DNA of 64,000 bases from Novacetimonas cocois (GCF_003311635.1 NZ_QEXL01000002.1:220434-284433), one strand, 5' to 3'. Shown: positions 9,967-18,746, counted from the first letter of the stretch. Notes: generated from the sequence alone by a model not told the origin. Program-made: numbers and translations.

Positions 9967-11031
9967 ATGACCCACAGCCTTCCGTCCCTTTCAAACGCGT
10001 GTCCCGTCACCGCGGATCAGGCTGCCATGATCGAAGGCGCCTGCAAGGTGCTGCAGACCGAACGCAACGGCCTGACGCTGCTGATGGAGGCGCTGCGCCA
10101 GGCGCTGGGGAACACGGGGGATGCCGCTGTCGCGGCCTCGGGGCTGGGGGATGCCTTCATCCGCACGATAGAGGTCCTTTCCACCCCGGCGCGGCGCGTC
10201 GTCGTGACGGGAATGGGGAAATCGGGCCATATCGGGCGCAAGATCCAGTCCACGCTGGCCTCGACCGGCACGCCGTCGATTTTCGTGCATCCCGCCGAGG
10301 CCTCGCATGGGGATCTGGGCATGCTCCAGCCCGGGGATGCGATCCTTGCGCTATCGAATTCGGGCGAGACGTCGGAACTGGCGGACATCGTCTCGCACGC
10401 GCGGCGCTTCGGGCTGCTGCTGATCGCCATGACCGCGCATGCCGAATCGACGCTGGCGCGCGCCGCCGACATCTCTCTGGTCCTTCCCCACGCGCCAGAG
10501 GCCTGCCCCATGGGGCTGGCGCCGACCACCAGTTCGACCATGCAGCTTGCGCTGGGCGACGCGCTGGCCATCGTGCTGCTGACGCGCCGTGGTTTCGGGG
10601 CGGACGATTTCGGCGTCTTTCACCCCGGCGGCCGGCTGGGCGCGCAACTGCGCAGCGTGCGTGAACTGATGCATACCGGACCGGGCATGCCCCTGGGCGC
10701 GCCCGACCTGCCGCTGCGTCAGGTCATCATGGAAATGACGCGCAAGGCCTTTGGCTGCATGGGGGTGGTGGGGCCCGATGGCGCGCTGGTGGGCCTGATT
10801 ACCGATGGCGACCTGCGCCGCGCGCTGGAACAGGATATCGACGGGACCCGCGCTGCCGACATCATGAATACGAATCCGCAGACCATCCGCCCCGACGCGC
10901 TGGCCGTAGATGCGCTGCGGATCATGAATGATCGTCCGCGCCCCATCACAAGCCTGTTTGTCCTTGATGCGGAACACCATCCCATCGGCATCCTGCATAT
11001 CCATGACCTGCTGCGTGCCGGGGTTGCATGA
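9967..11031 (+). CDS. kdsD: D-arabinose 5-phosphate isomerase (KdsD/KpsF)
   Basis: Converts ribulose 5-phosphate to arabinose 5-phosphate, the first committed step to Kdo for LPS. The SIS domain occupies about residues 45-200, with the sugar-phosphate loops GMGKSGHIG and SNSGETSEL. Two CBS domains follow (about 215-350; TDGDLRRAL is a typical CBS segment). At 354 residues it is slightly longer than E. coli KdsD because of an N-terminal extension. The stop overlaps the lptC ATG in ATGA, implying translational coupling with LPS export. Confidence 0.96.
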   Translation: MTHSLPSLSNACPVTADQAAMIEGACKVLQTERNGLTLLMEALRQALGNTGDAAVAASGLGDAFIRTIEVLSTPARRVVVTGMGKSGHIGRKIQSTLASTGTPSIFVHPAEASHGDLGMLQPGDAILALSNSGETSELADIVSHARRFGLLLIAMTAHAESTLARAADISLVLPHAPEACPMGLAPTTSSTMQLALGDALAIVLLTRRGFGADDFGVFHPGGRLGAQLRSVRELMHTGPGMPLGAPDLPLRQVIMEMTRKAFGCMGVVGPDGALVGLITDGDLRRALEQDIDGTRAADIMNTNPQTIRPDALAVDALRIMNDRPRPITSLFVLDAEHHPIGILHIHDLLRAGVA

Positions 11032-11837
11032 CCGGAATAGCGCCAGACGATCCGGCCTTCCCCCCTTCGGATGACGACGATCAGCGCGACCGGCCCGTAC
11101 AGCGCGAGGATTATGCCCGTTCGGCCGAGGATGTCGCACGTCAGCGCAGCATCTTTAACAACCGCACCATCCGGCAGCGGCTGCTGCCCAATGAAAACGA
11201 CCTGGCGCGACGGCGCGCGATCATGCGGTCGGCCAAATGGGCGCTTCCGCTGACGGCGCTGGTCCTGCTGGGCTCCATCGCCGCATGGCCCGCGGTGGAA
11301 CGCGCGGTCATCATGCATCGCGGCACGATGGCGCAGATGTCGCGCGTACACGTCAAGAGCGGCAGCATGCTCAACGCGACCTATCGCGGGCTGGACGATC
11401 ACGGCCATCCCTTCATGGTCACCGCCGATGAGGCCCGCCAGATTTCCCCCGAACGCATCGACCTGACCACGCCACAGGCCGACAGCCTGCTGGGACCGGG
11501 CAACTGGGTCTATGTCACCGCCCGCAATGGCGTCTATATCCAGCACAGCCAGCTTCTGGACCTGACACAGGACGTGATGCTTTATCGTAGTGACGGAACC
11601 ACCATGTACAGCCCAACCGCGGATATCGACATGAAACACGGCATCATCGTGTCGGACAGCTGGATCCATTCCGAAGGTCCGTTCGGCGTACTGGACGCGC
11701 AGGGCACGATGCTGCTGATCCGTGACGGCATCATGCAGTTCCGGGGACCGGGGCGGATGCTCCTCAATACCGGCCATGATGGACAGACGGGCGCGCCATC
11801 GCCTTCCCCCGCCGCCATGTCGGGGGGGAAACGCTGA
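11028..11837 (+). CDS. lptC: LPS export protein LptC
   Basis: Bitopic inner-membrane partner of LptB2FG that passes LPS to LptA. It has a charged cytoplasmic N-terminus of about 68 residues, one transmembrane helix (about 69-88, WALPLTALVLLGSIAAW) and a periplasmic LptC/OstA-type domain to residue 269. It is longer than E. coli LptC (191), mainly through the Asp-rich N-terminus. Identification rests on topology, the periplasmic fold pattern and its position between kdsD and lptA/lptB; direct sequence similarity is weak, as is usual in the family. It overlaps both neighbours by a few bases. Confidence 0.88.
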   Translation: MTGIAPDDPAFPPSDDDDQRDRPVQREDYARSAEDVARQRSIFNNRTIRQRLLPNENDLARRRAIMRSAKWALPLTALVLLGSIAAWPAVERAVIMHRGTMAQMSRVHVKSGSMLNATYRGLDDHGHPFMVTADEARQISPERIDLTTPQADSLLGPGNWVYVTARNGVYIQHSQLLDLTQDVMLYRSDGTTMYSPTADIDMKHGIIVSDSWIHSEGPFGVLDAQGTMLLIRDGIMQFRGPGRMLLNTGHDGQTGAPSPSPAAMSGGKR

Positions 11838-13243
11838 TGCGCAGGCATGTATCCGCCCTCCTGCTGCTGACGGGGGGGATAACCGGCGTTACCTGTCACC
11901 ACGATGCCCGCGCGCAGGGGCTGGACATGTCGCAGGGCGGTCAGGTGAGCGTGACGGCGGCAGGCGGTTTCGACTGGGACCAGAACAGCCAGACCGTCAC
12001 GGCCTATGACCGGGCGCAGGCCGTGCGCGGGAATGTCACGGTCCGCGCGGACAGGCTGATCGCCTATTACCGCAAGAAAAATCCCACGACGCACCCCGCG
12101 CCATCCGCCCCGCCATCCGCCTCCGGGAATGCCCCCGCCGCGCCGCAGGCTGCGGCACGGCAGGGGGCGGCCGCTCCGGTCGCGGCTTCCACCGCGACGC
12201 CTGCGCCCCCGCCTGCCACACAGTCACAGGCCGCCGACACGGTCCCGGATGCCTCGATACAGGCGCCACGCACGCCACCTGCAAAAGCGGGGGGAGCTTC
12301 CACGCCGTCGTCCCAGCCTGTTGCCCAATCCACCGTCCAGTCCACTACGCAGGCCGCCACGGGCAAGCCCGCGCCTTCCCCTGTCGCGACGACCCCTCCG
12401 CCAGTTCCCACTCCGGCGGCCGCCCCTTCCGCACCGTCATCCCCGCCTGCCAAAGCGCCGGCCACACCGACGGTGACAGCAGCAGCCGGGGGCGATCCGG
12501 ACGTGGATACAAGCCTTGCGACCCATTCAGATACCCTGCCCGAGGATCTGCCGCCGCCTGACCGGCCCATGCCGCAGTCATCGGGCCATGCGGCCGGACC
12601 GGGCGGCGAGGGATCTGGGGGCAATGGCGGAAGCGAGGTCTATCGGCTCGAAGCGGTGGGTCATGTCCACATCTTCACCAACACCGATCAAGCATGGGGG
12701 GACCGTGCCGTTTACGACATGGACCAGGCCGTCCTTGTGATGACCGGCACGAACATGAAGATGACCACCCCGCAGGACATCCTGACAGCGCGTGACACCA
12801 TGGAGTACCATTCGCGCGAACACATGTCCGTCAGCCGGGGCAATGCCACCCTGACCACCAATGATGGACGCCAGATGCGCGCGGATATCCTGGTGGGATA
12901 CGACAGGCCGAAGAATTCCCGCACGCCCCGGTCCGCGGCCGGGCATGACGCCAGTCCCGGCGCGGGGGCGATCGATCGCGTCGATGCCTTTGGCCACATC
13001 CTGATCCGCACACAAAGCGAGGCCGTAACAGGTGATCGTGGCGTATATGTTCCCGACAGCGCGATCGCGCGGATTGTGGGCAATGTCCACATTTCGCGTG
13101 GCCTGAACCAGATCAGCGGCGCCGCCGCGATCGTGAACATGCGCACGGGAATCGCCACCCTGACCGATACGCCGGGATCGCGCGTCAGTGGGCTTGTCGT
13201 GCCCAACCAGGCCGGAAACGGCAACAAGGGAACCACGAAATGA
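11837..13243 (+). CDS. lptA: LPS transport protein LptA with a large Pro/Ala-rich insertion
   Basis: Periplasmic bridge protein of the Lpt system. A signal peptide covers about residues 1-27 (hydrophobic LLLLTGGITG, ending ARAQ). The OstA-type beta-jellyroll begins at about 35 (QVSVTAAGGFDWDQ ... VRADRLIAYY) and resumes at about 267-450 (VYRLEAVGHVHI, GDRAVYDMDQAVLVMTG, TGDRGVYV). Between them, residues about 84-266 are low-complexity, rich in Pro, Ala, Thr and Ser and then Gly. At 468 residues it is more than twice the length of E. coli LptA. The ATG overlaps the lptC stop (TGATG) and the stop overlaps the lptB ATG. Confidence 0.9.
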   Translation: MRRHVSALLLLTGGITGVTCHHDARAQGLDMSQGGQVSVTAAGGFDWDQNSQTVTAYDRAQAVRGNVTVRADRLIAYYRKKNPTTHPAPSAPPSASGNAPAAPQAAARQGAAAPVAASTATPAPPPATQSQAADTVPDASIQAPRTPPAKAGGASTPSSQPVAQSTVQSTTQAATGKPAPSPVATTPPPVPTPAAAPSAPSSPPAKAPATPTVTAAAGGDPDVDTSLATHSDTLPEDLPPPDRPMPQSSGHAAGPGGEGSGGNGGSEVYRLEAVGHVHIFTNTDQAWGDRAVYDMDQAVLVMTGTNMKMTTPQDILTARDTMEYHSREHMSVSRGNATLTTNDGRQMRADILVGYDRPKNSRTPRSAAGHDASPGAGAIDRVDAFGHILIRTQSEAVTGDRGVYVPDSAIARIVGNVHISRGLNQISGAAAIVNMRTGIATLTDTPGSRVSGLVVPNQAGNGNKGTTK

Positions 13244-14025
13244 ATACGTCTGCCGTCCCAACGGACGCATCCGTGCAAAAGCCCCCCGCAGCCGGACCGG
13301 CAACGGGCGGCCTGATCGCCAGCGGCATCGGCAAGAGCTATCGCAAGCGCTCGGTCGTGCGTGATGTCTCGCTTCAGGTGCAGCGGGGCGAGGCCGTGGG
13401 CCTGCTGGGCCCCAATGGCGCGGGCAAGACCACCAGCTTTTACATGATCGTGGGGCTGGTGCGGCCCGACATCGGCACCATCACCCTGGATGGCGCGGAT
13501 ATCACGCAGTTGCCGATGTATCGCCGCGCGCGCATGGGCATCGGTTACCTGCCGCAGGAATCCAGTATTTTCCGTGGCCTCAATGTCGAACAGAACATCA
13601 TGGCCGCGCTGGAAATCGTGGAACCGGACGCGGACCGCCGCCAGACGATGCTTGACGGGCTTTTGGGGGAATTCGGGATTACGCGGCTGCGCCATTCCCC
13701 CTCCCTCGCCCTGTCGGGCGGTGAGCGGCGACGCCTTGAAATCGCGCGCGCACTGGCCAGCCAGCCGCATTACATCCTGCTCGACGAACCGCTGGCGGGG
13801 ATCGATCCCATCGCGGTGGGCGAAATCCGCGACCTTGTCGCCCATCTCAAGGATCGTGGCATCGGGGTGCTGATCACCGACCATAACGTGCGTGAGACGC
13901 TGGAGGTGATCGACCGCGCCTACATCATGCACAGCGGGCAGGTCCTGACGGAGGGACGGCCCGAGGAAATCGTCGCCAACGAGGACGTGCGCCGCGTCTA
14001 TCTGGGTGAGAAATTCACCCTCTGA
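13240..14025 (+). CDS. lptB: LPS export ABC transporter ATP-binding protein LptB
   Basis: Cytoplasmic ATPase powering LPS extraction by LptFG. Walker A is GPNGAGKT (about residues 52-59), the signature is LSGGERRR, Walker B is YILLDEPLAGID and the switch His lies in LITDHNVRE. The 261 residues include about 25 extra residues at the N-terminus. It is coupled to lptA by an ATGA overlap. lptF and lptG are not in this window. In many proteobacteria rpoN follows lptB; here it does not. Confidence 0.97.
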   Translation: MNTSAVPTDASVQKPPAAGPATGGLIASGIGKSYRKRSVVRDVSLQVQRGEAVGLLGPNGAGKTTSFYMIVGLVRPDIGTITLDGADITQLPMYRRARMGIGYLPQESSIFRGLNVEQNIMAALEIVEPDADRRQTMLDGLLGEFGITRLRHSPSLALSGGERRRLEIARALASQPHYILLDEPLAGIDPIAVGEIRDLVAHLKDRGIGVLITDHNVRETLEVIDRAYIMHSGQVLTEGRPEEIVANEDVRRVYLGEKFTL

Positions 14026-14030
14026 CGCCC

Positions 14031-14051
14031 CCTTCCGCCACATGCGGAAGG
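14031..14051 (+). terminator. hairpin after lptB
   Basis: A perfect 8-bp stem, CCTTCCGC/GCGGAAGG, with a 5-base loop, begins 6 bases after the lptB stop. No T run follows, so it may be a 3'-end stabiliser or a weak terminator. Confidence 0.45.
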
Positions 14052-14288
14052 TTGCATGGAAAATGCTGATGCCCTTCATGCAAAGAAGGAATGGACAGAA
14101 GCGGCCCAAGCATGTCCAATGGTCTTTCCGGCTTCCCGTGGGGGGCCGGAACTGGTGCAACAGAGTGAACCTGAAGCCACAGCAGGCCGTGCATGCGGAA
14201 CGGGGCAATTCCTGACCTCAGACGATAATGGCCCATCGCTTCCGTCATTGCGCACGGCTCCTTTGGCGATAAGAAGGAGTGGTCCCTT

Positions 14289-14936
14289 ATGCACATCAGC
14301 GTTTCCGGCAAGCAGCTTGACCTGTCCGATGCCCTGAAATACCGCGTGACCGATCATCTGGACCGCATTTCGGAAAAATATTTCGGACAGGCGATGGAGG
14401 CACGCGTCACCTTTGGACGCGCACGTTCCTTTTTTACCTGTGACATCAACCTCCATGCCTCACGCGGGCTGACCCTGCGTGGCGAGGGCGAGGCTGCCGA
14501 TGCCCACGGCGCGTTCGACGATGCCGCCGAACATATCGCCAAGCGGCTGCGCCGCTATCACCGCAAGGCCACCAACCACGGCCATCTGCGCGGCGCCCGC
14601 GCCGTCCCGACCGAAACCGGCCGCAGCTATGTCCTGCGCCCCGGAAGCGACATGCCGGAACGCGATACCGCGCCGTCCCCGTCACAGGCGGCCGCCACCG
14701 ACGGAATGGACGAGGATGCGGACCCCGCCATACCGGAGGCCGGTCCCTATGCCACCGTCATTGCCGAACGTCCCGCGGATATCGCGACACTGAGCGTGAG
14801 CGAGGCCGTCATGCGGCTTGACCTGGCGAATACGGCGCTGATGATGTTCCGCAACAGCTGCAATGACGAAATCAACGTCATCTATCGCCGCGACGACGGC
14901 AATATCGGGTGGCTTGACCCGTCGCCACGGCCCTGA
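14289..14936 (+). CDS. hpf: ribosome hibernation promoting factor, long form
   Basis: Binds the 30S decoding region and dimerises ribosomes in stationary phase. The S30AE (YfiA) domain is at residues 1-100 and starts with MHISVSGKQLDLSDALKYRV. A low-complexity linker lies around 115-155. The C-terminal dimerisation domain is at about 160-212 (SVSEAVMRLDLANTALMMFRN ... NVIYRRDDGNIGWL). At 215 residues it is the long type. AAGGAG lies 9-10 bases before the ATG. The usual rpoN and ptsN neighbours are absent. Confidence 0.95.
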   Translation: MHISVSGKQLDLSDALKYRVTDHLDRISEKYFGQAMEARVTFGRARSFFTCDINLHASRGLTLRGEGEAADAHGAFDDAAEHIAKRLRRYHRKATNHGHLRGARAVPTETGRSYVLRPGSDMPERDTAPSPSQAAATDGMDEDADPAIPEAGPYATVIAERPADIATLSVSEAVMRLDLANTALMMFRNSCNDEINVIYRRDDGNIGWLDPSPRP

Positions 14937-14984
14937 AAACACGCCCCCGGAAAAACCGGAAAACAGAGACACCAGATAAAAAAA

Positions 14985-15008
14985 CCGCCCCGTCAACAAA
15001 CGGGGCGG
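14985..15008 (-). terminator. Rho-independent terminator of the hsp20-DUF1150 unit
   Basis: A 9-bp perfect stem, CCGCCCCGT/ACGGGGCGG, with a 6-base loop. On the minus strand it is followed directly by seven T residues. On the plus strand the run is A, so it serves the minus-strand unit, although it also lies just past hpf. Confidence 0.88.
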
Positions 15009-15077
15009 CCATCAGGTGGGGCGGAACGGCCTTGCGCGCGTTCCTGTTCAGCAAAACAGGGTTCAGTGGGCCAAGGT

Positions 15078-15407
15078 TCAGTGGACCAAGGCCGGCACCA
15101 TTTCATGTTCCAGCACGGCGGTGATCGCCATGTCACGATCCGGTGTCAGGGCCATGGGCGTGCCATCGGCGGCATGGATGGCGAATGCCTCCTCCCCATC
15201 GACCACGACCTCCTTGATATAGGCCACATATTCCATTCCCAGCGCACGCATCTGGCTGTCGCTCAGCGCGTGCACATCCATCGGCAGGCTGTTGCCCGGC
15301 TCGCATGGCACAATCCGACCGTTACGGAGTGTTGTCCTCAATTGCATGCCCTCCAGCAGCCGGGAGATGCGCCCACAGGGACGTCTCCCGCATTCGTATG
15401 ATAACAT
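15078..15407 (-). CDS. DUF1150 family protein
   Basis: Small protein of the alphaproteobacterial DUF1150 family, usually encoded next to hsp20-type chaperones; the function is unknown. The conserved part runs from about residue 43 (MDVHALSDSQMRALG, VAYIKEV) to the C-terminus. Up to 109 residues are encoded. The start is uncertain: the ATG at 15407 has no ribosome-binding site, the ATG at 15350 has GGAGG only 2 bases away, and the family-conserved region starts at the ATG at 15281. A hairpin at 15361-15390 lies between the first two candidates, which favours a later start. It is the second gene of the hsp20 unit. Confidence 0.8.
   Translation of the reverse strand: MLSYECGRRPCGRISRLLEGMQLRTTLRNGRIVPCEPGNSLPMDVHALSDSQMRALGMEYVAYIKEVVVDGEEAFAIHAADGTPMALTPDRDMAITAVLEHEMVPALVH
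15361..15390 (-). other. stem-loop between hsp20 and DUF1150
   Basis: CGGGAGA (15361-15367) and TCTCCCG (15384-15390) are perfect complementary arms, with further pairing potential inside the 16-base loop. It lies 36 bases past the hsp20 stop and could be a processing or attenuation site that lowers DUF1150 expression. Confidence 0.4.
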
Positions 15408-15425
15408 GGGTGGGCGGCATTCCCC

Positions 15426-15920
15426 CTATTCGTCATCGATGACCCTGACGACATGCTGCTTGCGCATGCCGGGAACATCGACGACCGGGGCCGCGCGATC
15501 GCGGATCGACGGTCCTTTCGTAATCTCGATCTTGCGCACGCGCACTTCGGGCTGGGGCCGGTGCAGTTCTATGTGCAGCAGGCCGTTATCCATCCATGCG
15601 CCGCCAATCTCGATCCCTTCGGCCATGACAAAGGCCTTCTGGAACTGTCGCGCGGCGATACCGCGATGCAGGAACACCCGTCCCTGTCCGTCGTCGTTCT
15701 GGCGACCCCGGATCACAAGCTGGTTGTCCTCCTGCGTGATATGCAGGTCTTCCATCATGAACCCTGCCACCGCCAGCGTGATGCGCAGTGTCGTGGGGCT
15801 GACCTGTTCTATGTTGTATGGCGGATACCCGTCGGACGCATTCTTTGATGCGCGTTCCAGCATCTGTTCCAGATGATCAAAACCAAGAAACATGGGGGAT
15901 CCGAACACTCTTCCCGACAC
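15426..15920 (-). CDS. hspA: Hsp20/alpha-crystallin small heat-shock protein
   Basis: ATP-independent holdase of the IbpA class (164 residues). The alpha-crystallin domain runs from about residue 38 to 130 and includes the typical LAVAGFMMEDL strand, the QEDNQLVIRGR segment and IAARQFQKAF. The usual C-terminal I-x-I/V anchor is less clear. The start is GTG at 15920, with GAGGAGG 5 bases upstream; an ATG nine codons in is possible. The upstream region carries a sigma-32-like promoter and a potential thermosensor, and DUF1150 lies downstream. Confidence 0.94.
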   Translation of the reverse strand: MSGRVFGSPMFLGFDHLEQMLERASKNASDGYPPYNIEQVSPTTLRITLAVAGFMMEDLHITQEDNQLVIRGRQNDDGQGRVFLHRGIAARQFQKAFVMAEGIEIGGAWMDNGLLHIELHRPQPEVRVRKIEITKGPSIRDRAAPVVDVPGMRKQHVVRVIDDE

Positions 15921-15985
15921 TCAGGCCTCCTCAATTCTCGAGCGAGACGACAATGAAAGGCGGACCCGTCATGGCATCCGCCCCC
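15921..15985 (-). promoter_or_regulatory. ROSE-like RNA thermosensor leader of hsp20
   Basis: The predicted untranslated leader of about 65 bases can form a first stem GGCGGA/TCCGCC and then a second hairpin. In the second, TCGCT (minus strand, 15945-15941) faces the Shine-Dalgarno GAGGAGG (15932-15926) across an 8-base loop. TCGCT matches the U(U/C)GCU anti-SD signature known for ROSE elements of alphaproteobacterial small heat-shock genes. No folding calculation was done; a competing TCTCG/CGAGA hairpin exists. Confidence 0.5.
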
Positions 15986-15992
15986 GTTGACG

Positions 15993-16020
15993 ATATGGGA
16001 CATTGGCCGCAATACGCAAG
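15993..16020 (-). promoter_or_regulatory. sigma-32 (RpoH)-type promoter of hsp20
   Basis: CTTGCG (16020-16015), a 15-base spacer and CCCATAT (15999-15993) on the minus strand. These match the heat-shock consensus CTTGAA and CCCATnT well, and the position gives a leader of about 65 bases. Confidence 0.65.
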
Positions 16021-16151
16021 GGAACCCCTGTCCGCCCGCATGGCGCAGCGATCGCCAGAAGCAGGGAAAATGGCACGCGGAAGGTAAAAAACACGTACCC
16101 CGACGCACGGAACCTCTGGCATCCGGGGCGCAGGATCGCTAAATCGCGAAC

Positions 16152-16694
16152 ATGATTGATCAAGACGTCATTTCCACGGCCACCCCGCTGCCGATCCTTG
16201 TCGCCCCGCAGGCGATCCTGCGTCAGAAAACGCGCCTTGTCCGTCCCGAGGATGTCGCCGGACTGCGTGAAACCATCCCGCGCATGTTCGCGGCGATGTA
16301 CAAGGCCCCCGGAATCGGGCTGGCCGCGCCGCAGGTGGGTCTTGGCCTGCGTTTCGCCATCATCGATGTCGCCGACAAGGACGAGGCCCGCAACCCGATG
16401 GTGCTGATCAATCCCGACGTCATCGCGGAAACGGAGACCATGTCCGTAAGGGAGGAAGGCTGCCTGTCGCTTCCCAACCAGTATGCCGAGGTCGTGCGCC
16501 CTGAAAGCGTCCGGGTGCGTTATCAGGACCTTGAGGGCAAGCGTCACGAGATCGAGGTCGATGGCCTGCTGGCGACCTGCATCCAGCATGAAATCGACCA
16601 TCTGGAGGGGATTCTCTTCGTCGATCACCTCTCCGCGCTCAAGCGCAACATGATCATGCGCCGGCTGGCCAAGGAACAGCGCCAGAAACACTGA
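16152..16694 (+). CDS. def: peptide deformylase
   Basis: Removes the N-formyl group from nascent proteins. The three family motifs are complete: GIGLAAPQVG (54-63), EGCLSLP with metal ligand Cys104, and QHEIDHLEG with ligands His146 and His150 and catalytic Glu147. At 180 residues it is a type I enzyme. It precedes fmt by 131 bases in the same direction; the deformylase/formyltransferase pairing is the usual one. The ribosome-binding site is weak. Confidence 0.97.
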   Translation: MIDQDVISTATPLPILVAPQAILRQKTRLVRPEDVAGLRETIPRMFAAMYKAPGIGLAAPQVGLGLRFAIIDVADKDEARNPMVLINPDVIAETETMSVREEGCLSLPNQYAEVVRPESVRVRYQDLEGKRHEIEVDGLLATCIQHEIDHLEGILFVDHLSALKRNMIMRRLAKEQRQKH

Positions 16695-16825
16695 TCTGCA
16701 GCCACACCTGTCCCTGCCGTCCATGAAGCCCGCGGGGACAGGAGGCACGCTCCTCCCCCAATGCCATCGCGCGCCCGTGGGCTGTTTCCGTGCCCGGCGC
16801 GCCCCATTCCCGACGGACCGACATC

Positions 16826-17752
16826 ATGCGCCTTGCCTTCATGGGAACGCCCGACTTTTCCGTACCGGCCCTTCATGCCCTGCATGAAGCGGGGCATGAG
16901 ATCGCCGTCGTCTATACACAGCCCCCGCGTCCTGCCGGACGGGGCAAGGCCCTGCGTCTCTCCCCCGTGCAGGTCGCGGCGCAGGAACTGGGGATCGAGG
17001 TCCGCACCCCGCTTTCCCTGCGTCGCAACACGGCGGAACATGAATATTTCGCGGGCCTGAAACTCGATGCCGCGGTGGTCGCCGCCTATGGGCTGATCCT
17101 GCCTTCGGCCATGCTCGATGCCCCGGCGCATGGCTGCCTGAACATCCATGCCAGCCTGCTGCCACGCTGGCGCGGCGCGGCGCCGATCCAGGCCGCGATA
17201 CTGGCGGGCGACAGCGAAAGCGGCGTGACCATCATGCAGATGGATGCGGGGCTGGACACAGGCGCGATGCTGACGCGCGATCGTGTCGCCATCACGCCCC
17301 GCACCACGGCATCAAGCCTGCATGACGACCTTGCCGCCATGGGCGCGCGCCTGATTGTCGAAACCCTGCGTGACATCCCGCCCCCCCGTCCACAGCCAGA
17401 GGAGGGGGTGACCTATGCCGCGCGCCTGACGCGGGAGGACGGACGTCTGGACTGGAACCGGACGGCCGACGCGCTCGACCGGCAGGTACGCGCCATGACG
17501 CCATGGCCCGGCACGTTCACCATGCTTGGCGGGCAGACGATCAAGGTCGGGGCGGTCGCGGTGGAGGCCGCAGGCAGCGCCGCCGTGGCTGGCAGCATGC
17601 TGGATGACCGTCTGCTTGTGGCATGCGGGAACGGCACGGCGCTGCGCATCATCCGCCTGCAGCGTCCCGGTCGCGGAATGATGGAGGCCGAAGCCTTCCT
17701 GCGGGGCCAGCCCGTGCCGGCCGGAACCCGATTCGACGTGGCCGGGGCATGA
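16826..17752 (+). CDS. fmt: methionyl-tRNA formyltransferase
   Basis: Formylates initiator Met-tRNA using 10-formyl-THF. The start [12 protein letters not shown] is the family N-terminus, so I use the ATG at 16826 and not the in-frame one at 16790. The catalytic core has the conserved [17 protein letters not shown] segment, followed by the DTGAML motif. The C-terminal tRNA-binding domain runs from about residue 205. 308 residues. The stop overlaps the truA ATG (ATGA). Confidence 0.97.
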   Translation: MRLAFMGTPDFSVPALHALHEAGHEIAVVYTQPPRPAGRGKALRLSPVQVAAQELGIEVRTPLSLRRNTAEHEYFAGLKLDAAVVAAYGLILPSAMLDAPAHGCLNIHASLLPRWRGAAPIQAAILAGDSESGVTIMQMDAGLDTGAMLTRDRVAITPRTTASSLHDDLAAMGARLIVETLRDIPPPRPQPEEGVTYAARLTREDGRLDWNRTADALDRQVRAMTPWPGTFTMLGGQTIKVGAVAVEAAGSAAVAGSMLDDRLLVACGNGTALRIIRLQRPGRGMMEAEAFLRGQPVPAGTRFDVAGA

Positions 17753-18576
17753 TCGGCGGCCTGCCCCCCGGCGTGGTGCCCCCACATGCCGAAGCCCCGA
17801 AAAACATACGTCGCTGGGCCGTCAGGATCGAATATGACGGGCGCGGCTTTGTCGGCTGGCAACGTCAGGCGACGGGCCTGGTCTCGGTCCAGAGCGTGCT
17901 GGAGGCCGCGGCGACACGCCTGACGGGTGGCCGCCCCGTCAGCAGCATCACCGCCGGACGCACCGATTCCGGCGTGCATGCGACCGGACAGGTCGCCCAC
18001 CTTGATTTCCCCGATGACATTCCGCTCAGCAGTTCGGCCGTCCGCGATGCGCTGAATTACCATATGAAGCCACATCGGGTGGCGATCCTGATCGCGCGGC
18101 CCGTCCTGCCGACATGGAGCGCGCGCTTTTCCGCCGTTCGCCGGTCCTACCGCTACCGCATCCTGAACCGTCCCGCGCGCCCGACACTCGACGAGGGACG
18201 CGTGTGGCATGTCCGCCAGCCGCTGGATGTCGAGCTGATGCAGAAGGCCGCGCAATGCCTGCTGGGACGCCACGACTTCACCACCTTCCGTGCCTCCGCC
18301 TGTCAGGCCAGAAGCCCTGTCCGCACGCTCGACCGGCTGGATATCCATCGGGAGGGCGATGAAATCGTGCTTGTCACCGAAGCCCGCGCCTTCCTGCACC
18401 ATCAGGTGCGCAACATGACCGGAACACTGAAGATGGTCGGGGAAGGCAGCTGGTCCGTCGAACGGGTGGCGCAGGCGCTGGCGGCATGCGACCGCCGCGC
18501 CGGTGGCCCCACCGCCCCGTCGGAAGGCCTTTACCTGACGGGCGTCGGCTATAACGAGGACCCGTTCATCAAATAA
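17749..18576 (+). CDS. truA: tRNA pseudouridine(38-40) synthase
   Basis: Makes pseudouridine in the anticodon arm. The catalytic aspartate is Asp73 in [14 protein letters not shown]. The FVGWQRQ segment and the C-terminal [13 protein letters not shown] motif are typical. Translation is coupled to fmt, so the start is the ATG at 17749; this gives 275 residues with about 20 extra N-terminal residues. It converges on a minus-strand membrane-protein gene, with an extended hairpin between them. Confidence 0.96.
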   Translation: MIGGLPPGVVPPHAEAPKNIRRWAVRIEYDGRGFVGWQRQATGLVSVQSVLEAAATRLTGGRPVSSITAGRTDSGVHATGQVAHLDFPDDIPLSSSAVRDALNYHMKPHRVAILIARPVLPTWSARFSAVRRSYRYRILNRPARPTLDEGRVWHVRQPLDVELMQKAAQCLLGRHDFTTFRASACQARSPVRTLDRLDIHREGDEIVLVTEARAFLHHQVRNMTGTLKMVGEGSWSVERVAQALAACDRRAGGPTAPSEGLYLTGVGYNEDPFIK

Positions 18577-18636
18577 AGGGCGGCTTGACCTGGCCAGCCT
18601 TCAGAAAGAGCTGAAAAATCAGGAAATTTCAGGAAA

Positions 18637-18690
18637 GGCCGCCTTTTTTCAAAAAGGCGGCCCCCGGAAACTTCTGTCATTTTTATCACG
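18637..18690. terminator. bidirectional terminator overlapping a degenerate copy of the dispersed repeat
   Basis: A 12-bp perfect inverted repeat (GGCCGCCTTTTT at 18637-18648, AAAAAGGCGGCC at 18651-18662) lies between the convergent truA and the minus-strand gene ending at 18747. The following 28 bases (GGAAACTTCTGTCATTTT) closely match the right arm and flank of the repeat at 58939-59022. Confidence 0.7.
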
Positions 18691-18746
18691 GGGCAGTTTT
18701 CAGATACTCCCCTGCGCGTCCTGCCCGGCATGACAGGACGCGGGGA

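Noticed and set aside
14026..14288. A sigma-54 gene remnant between lptB and hpf
   Set aside because: None of the frames in this 263-base gap resembles RpoN; there is no pseudogene signal.
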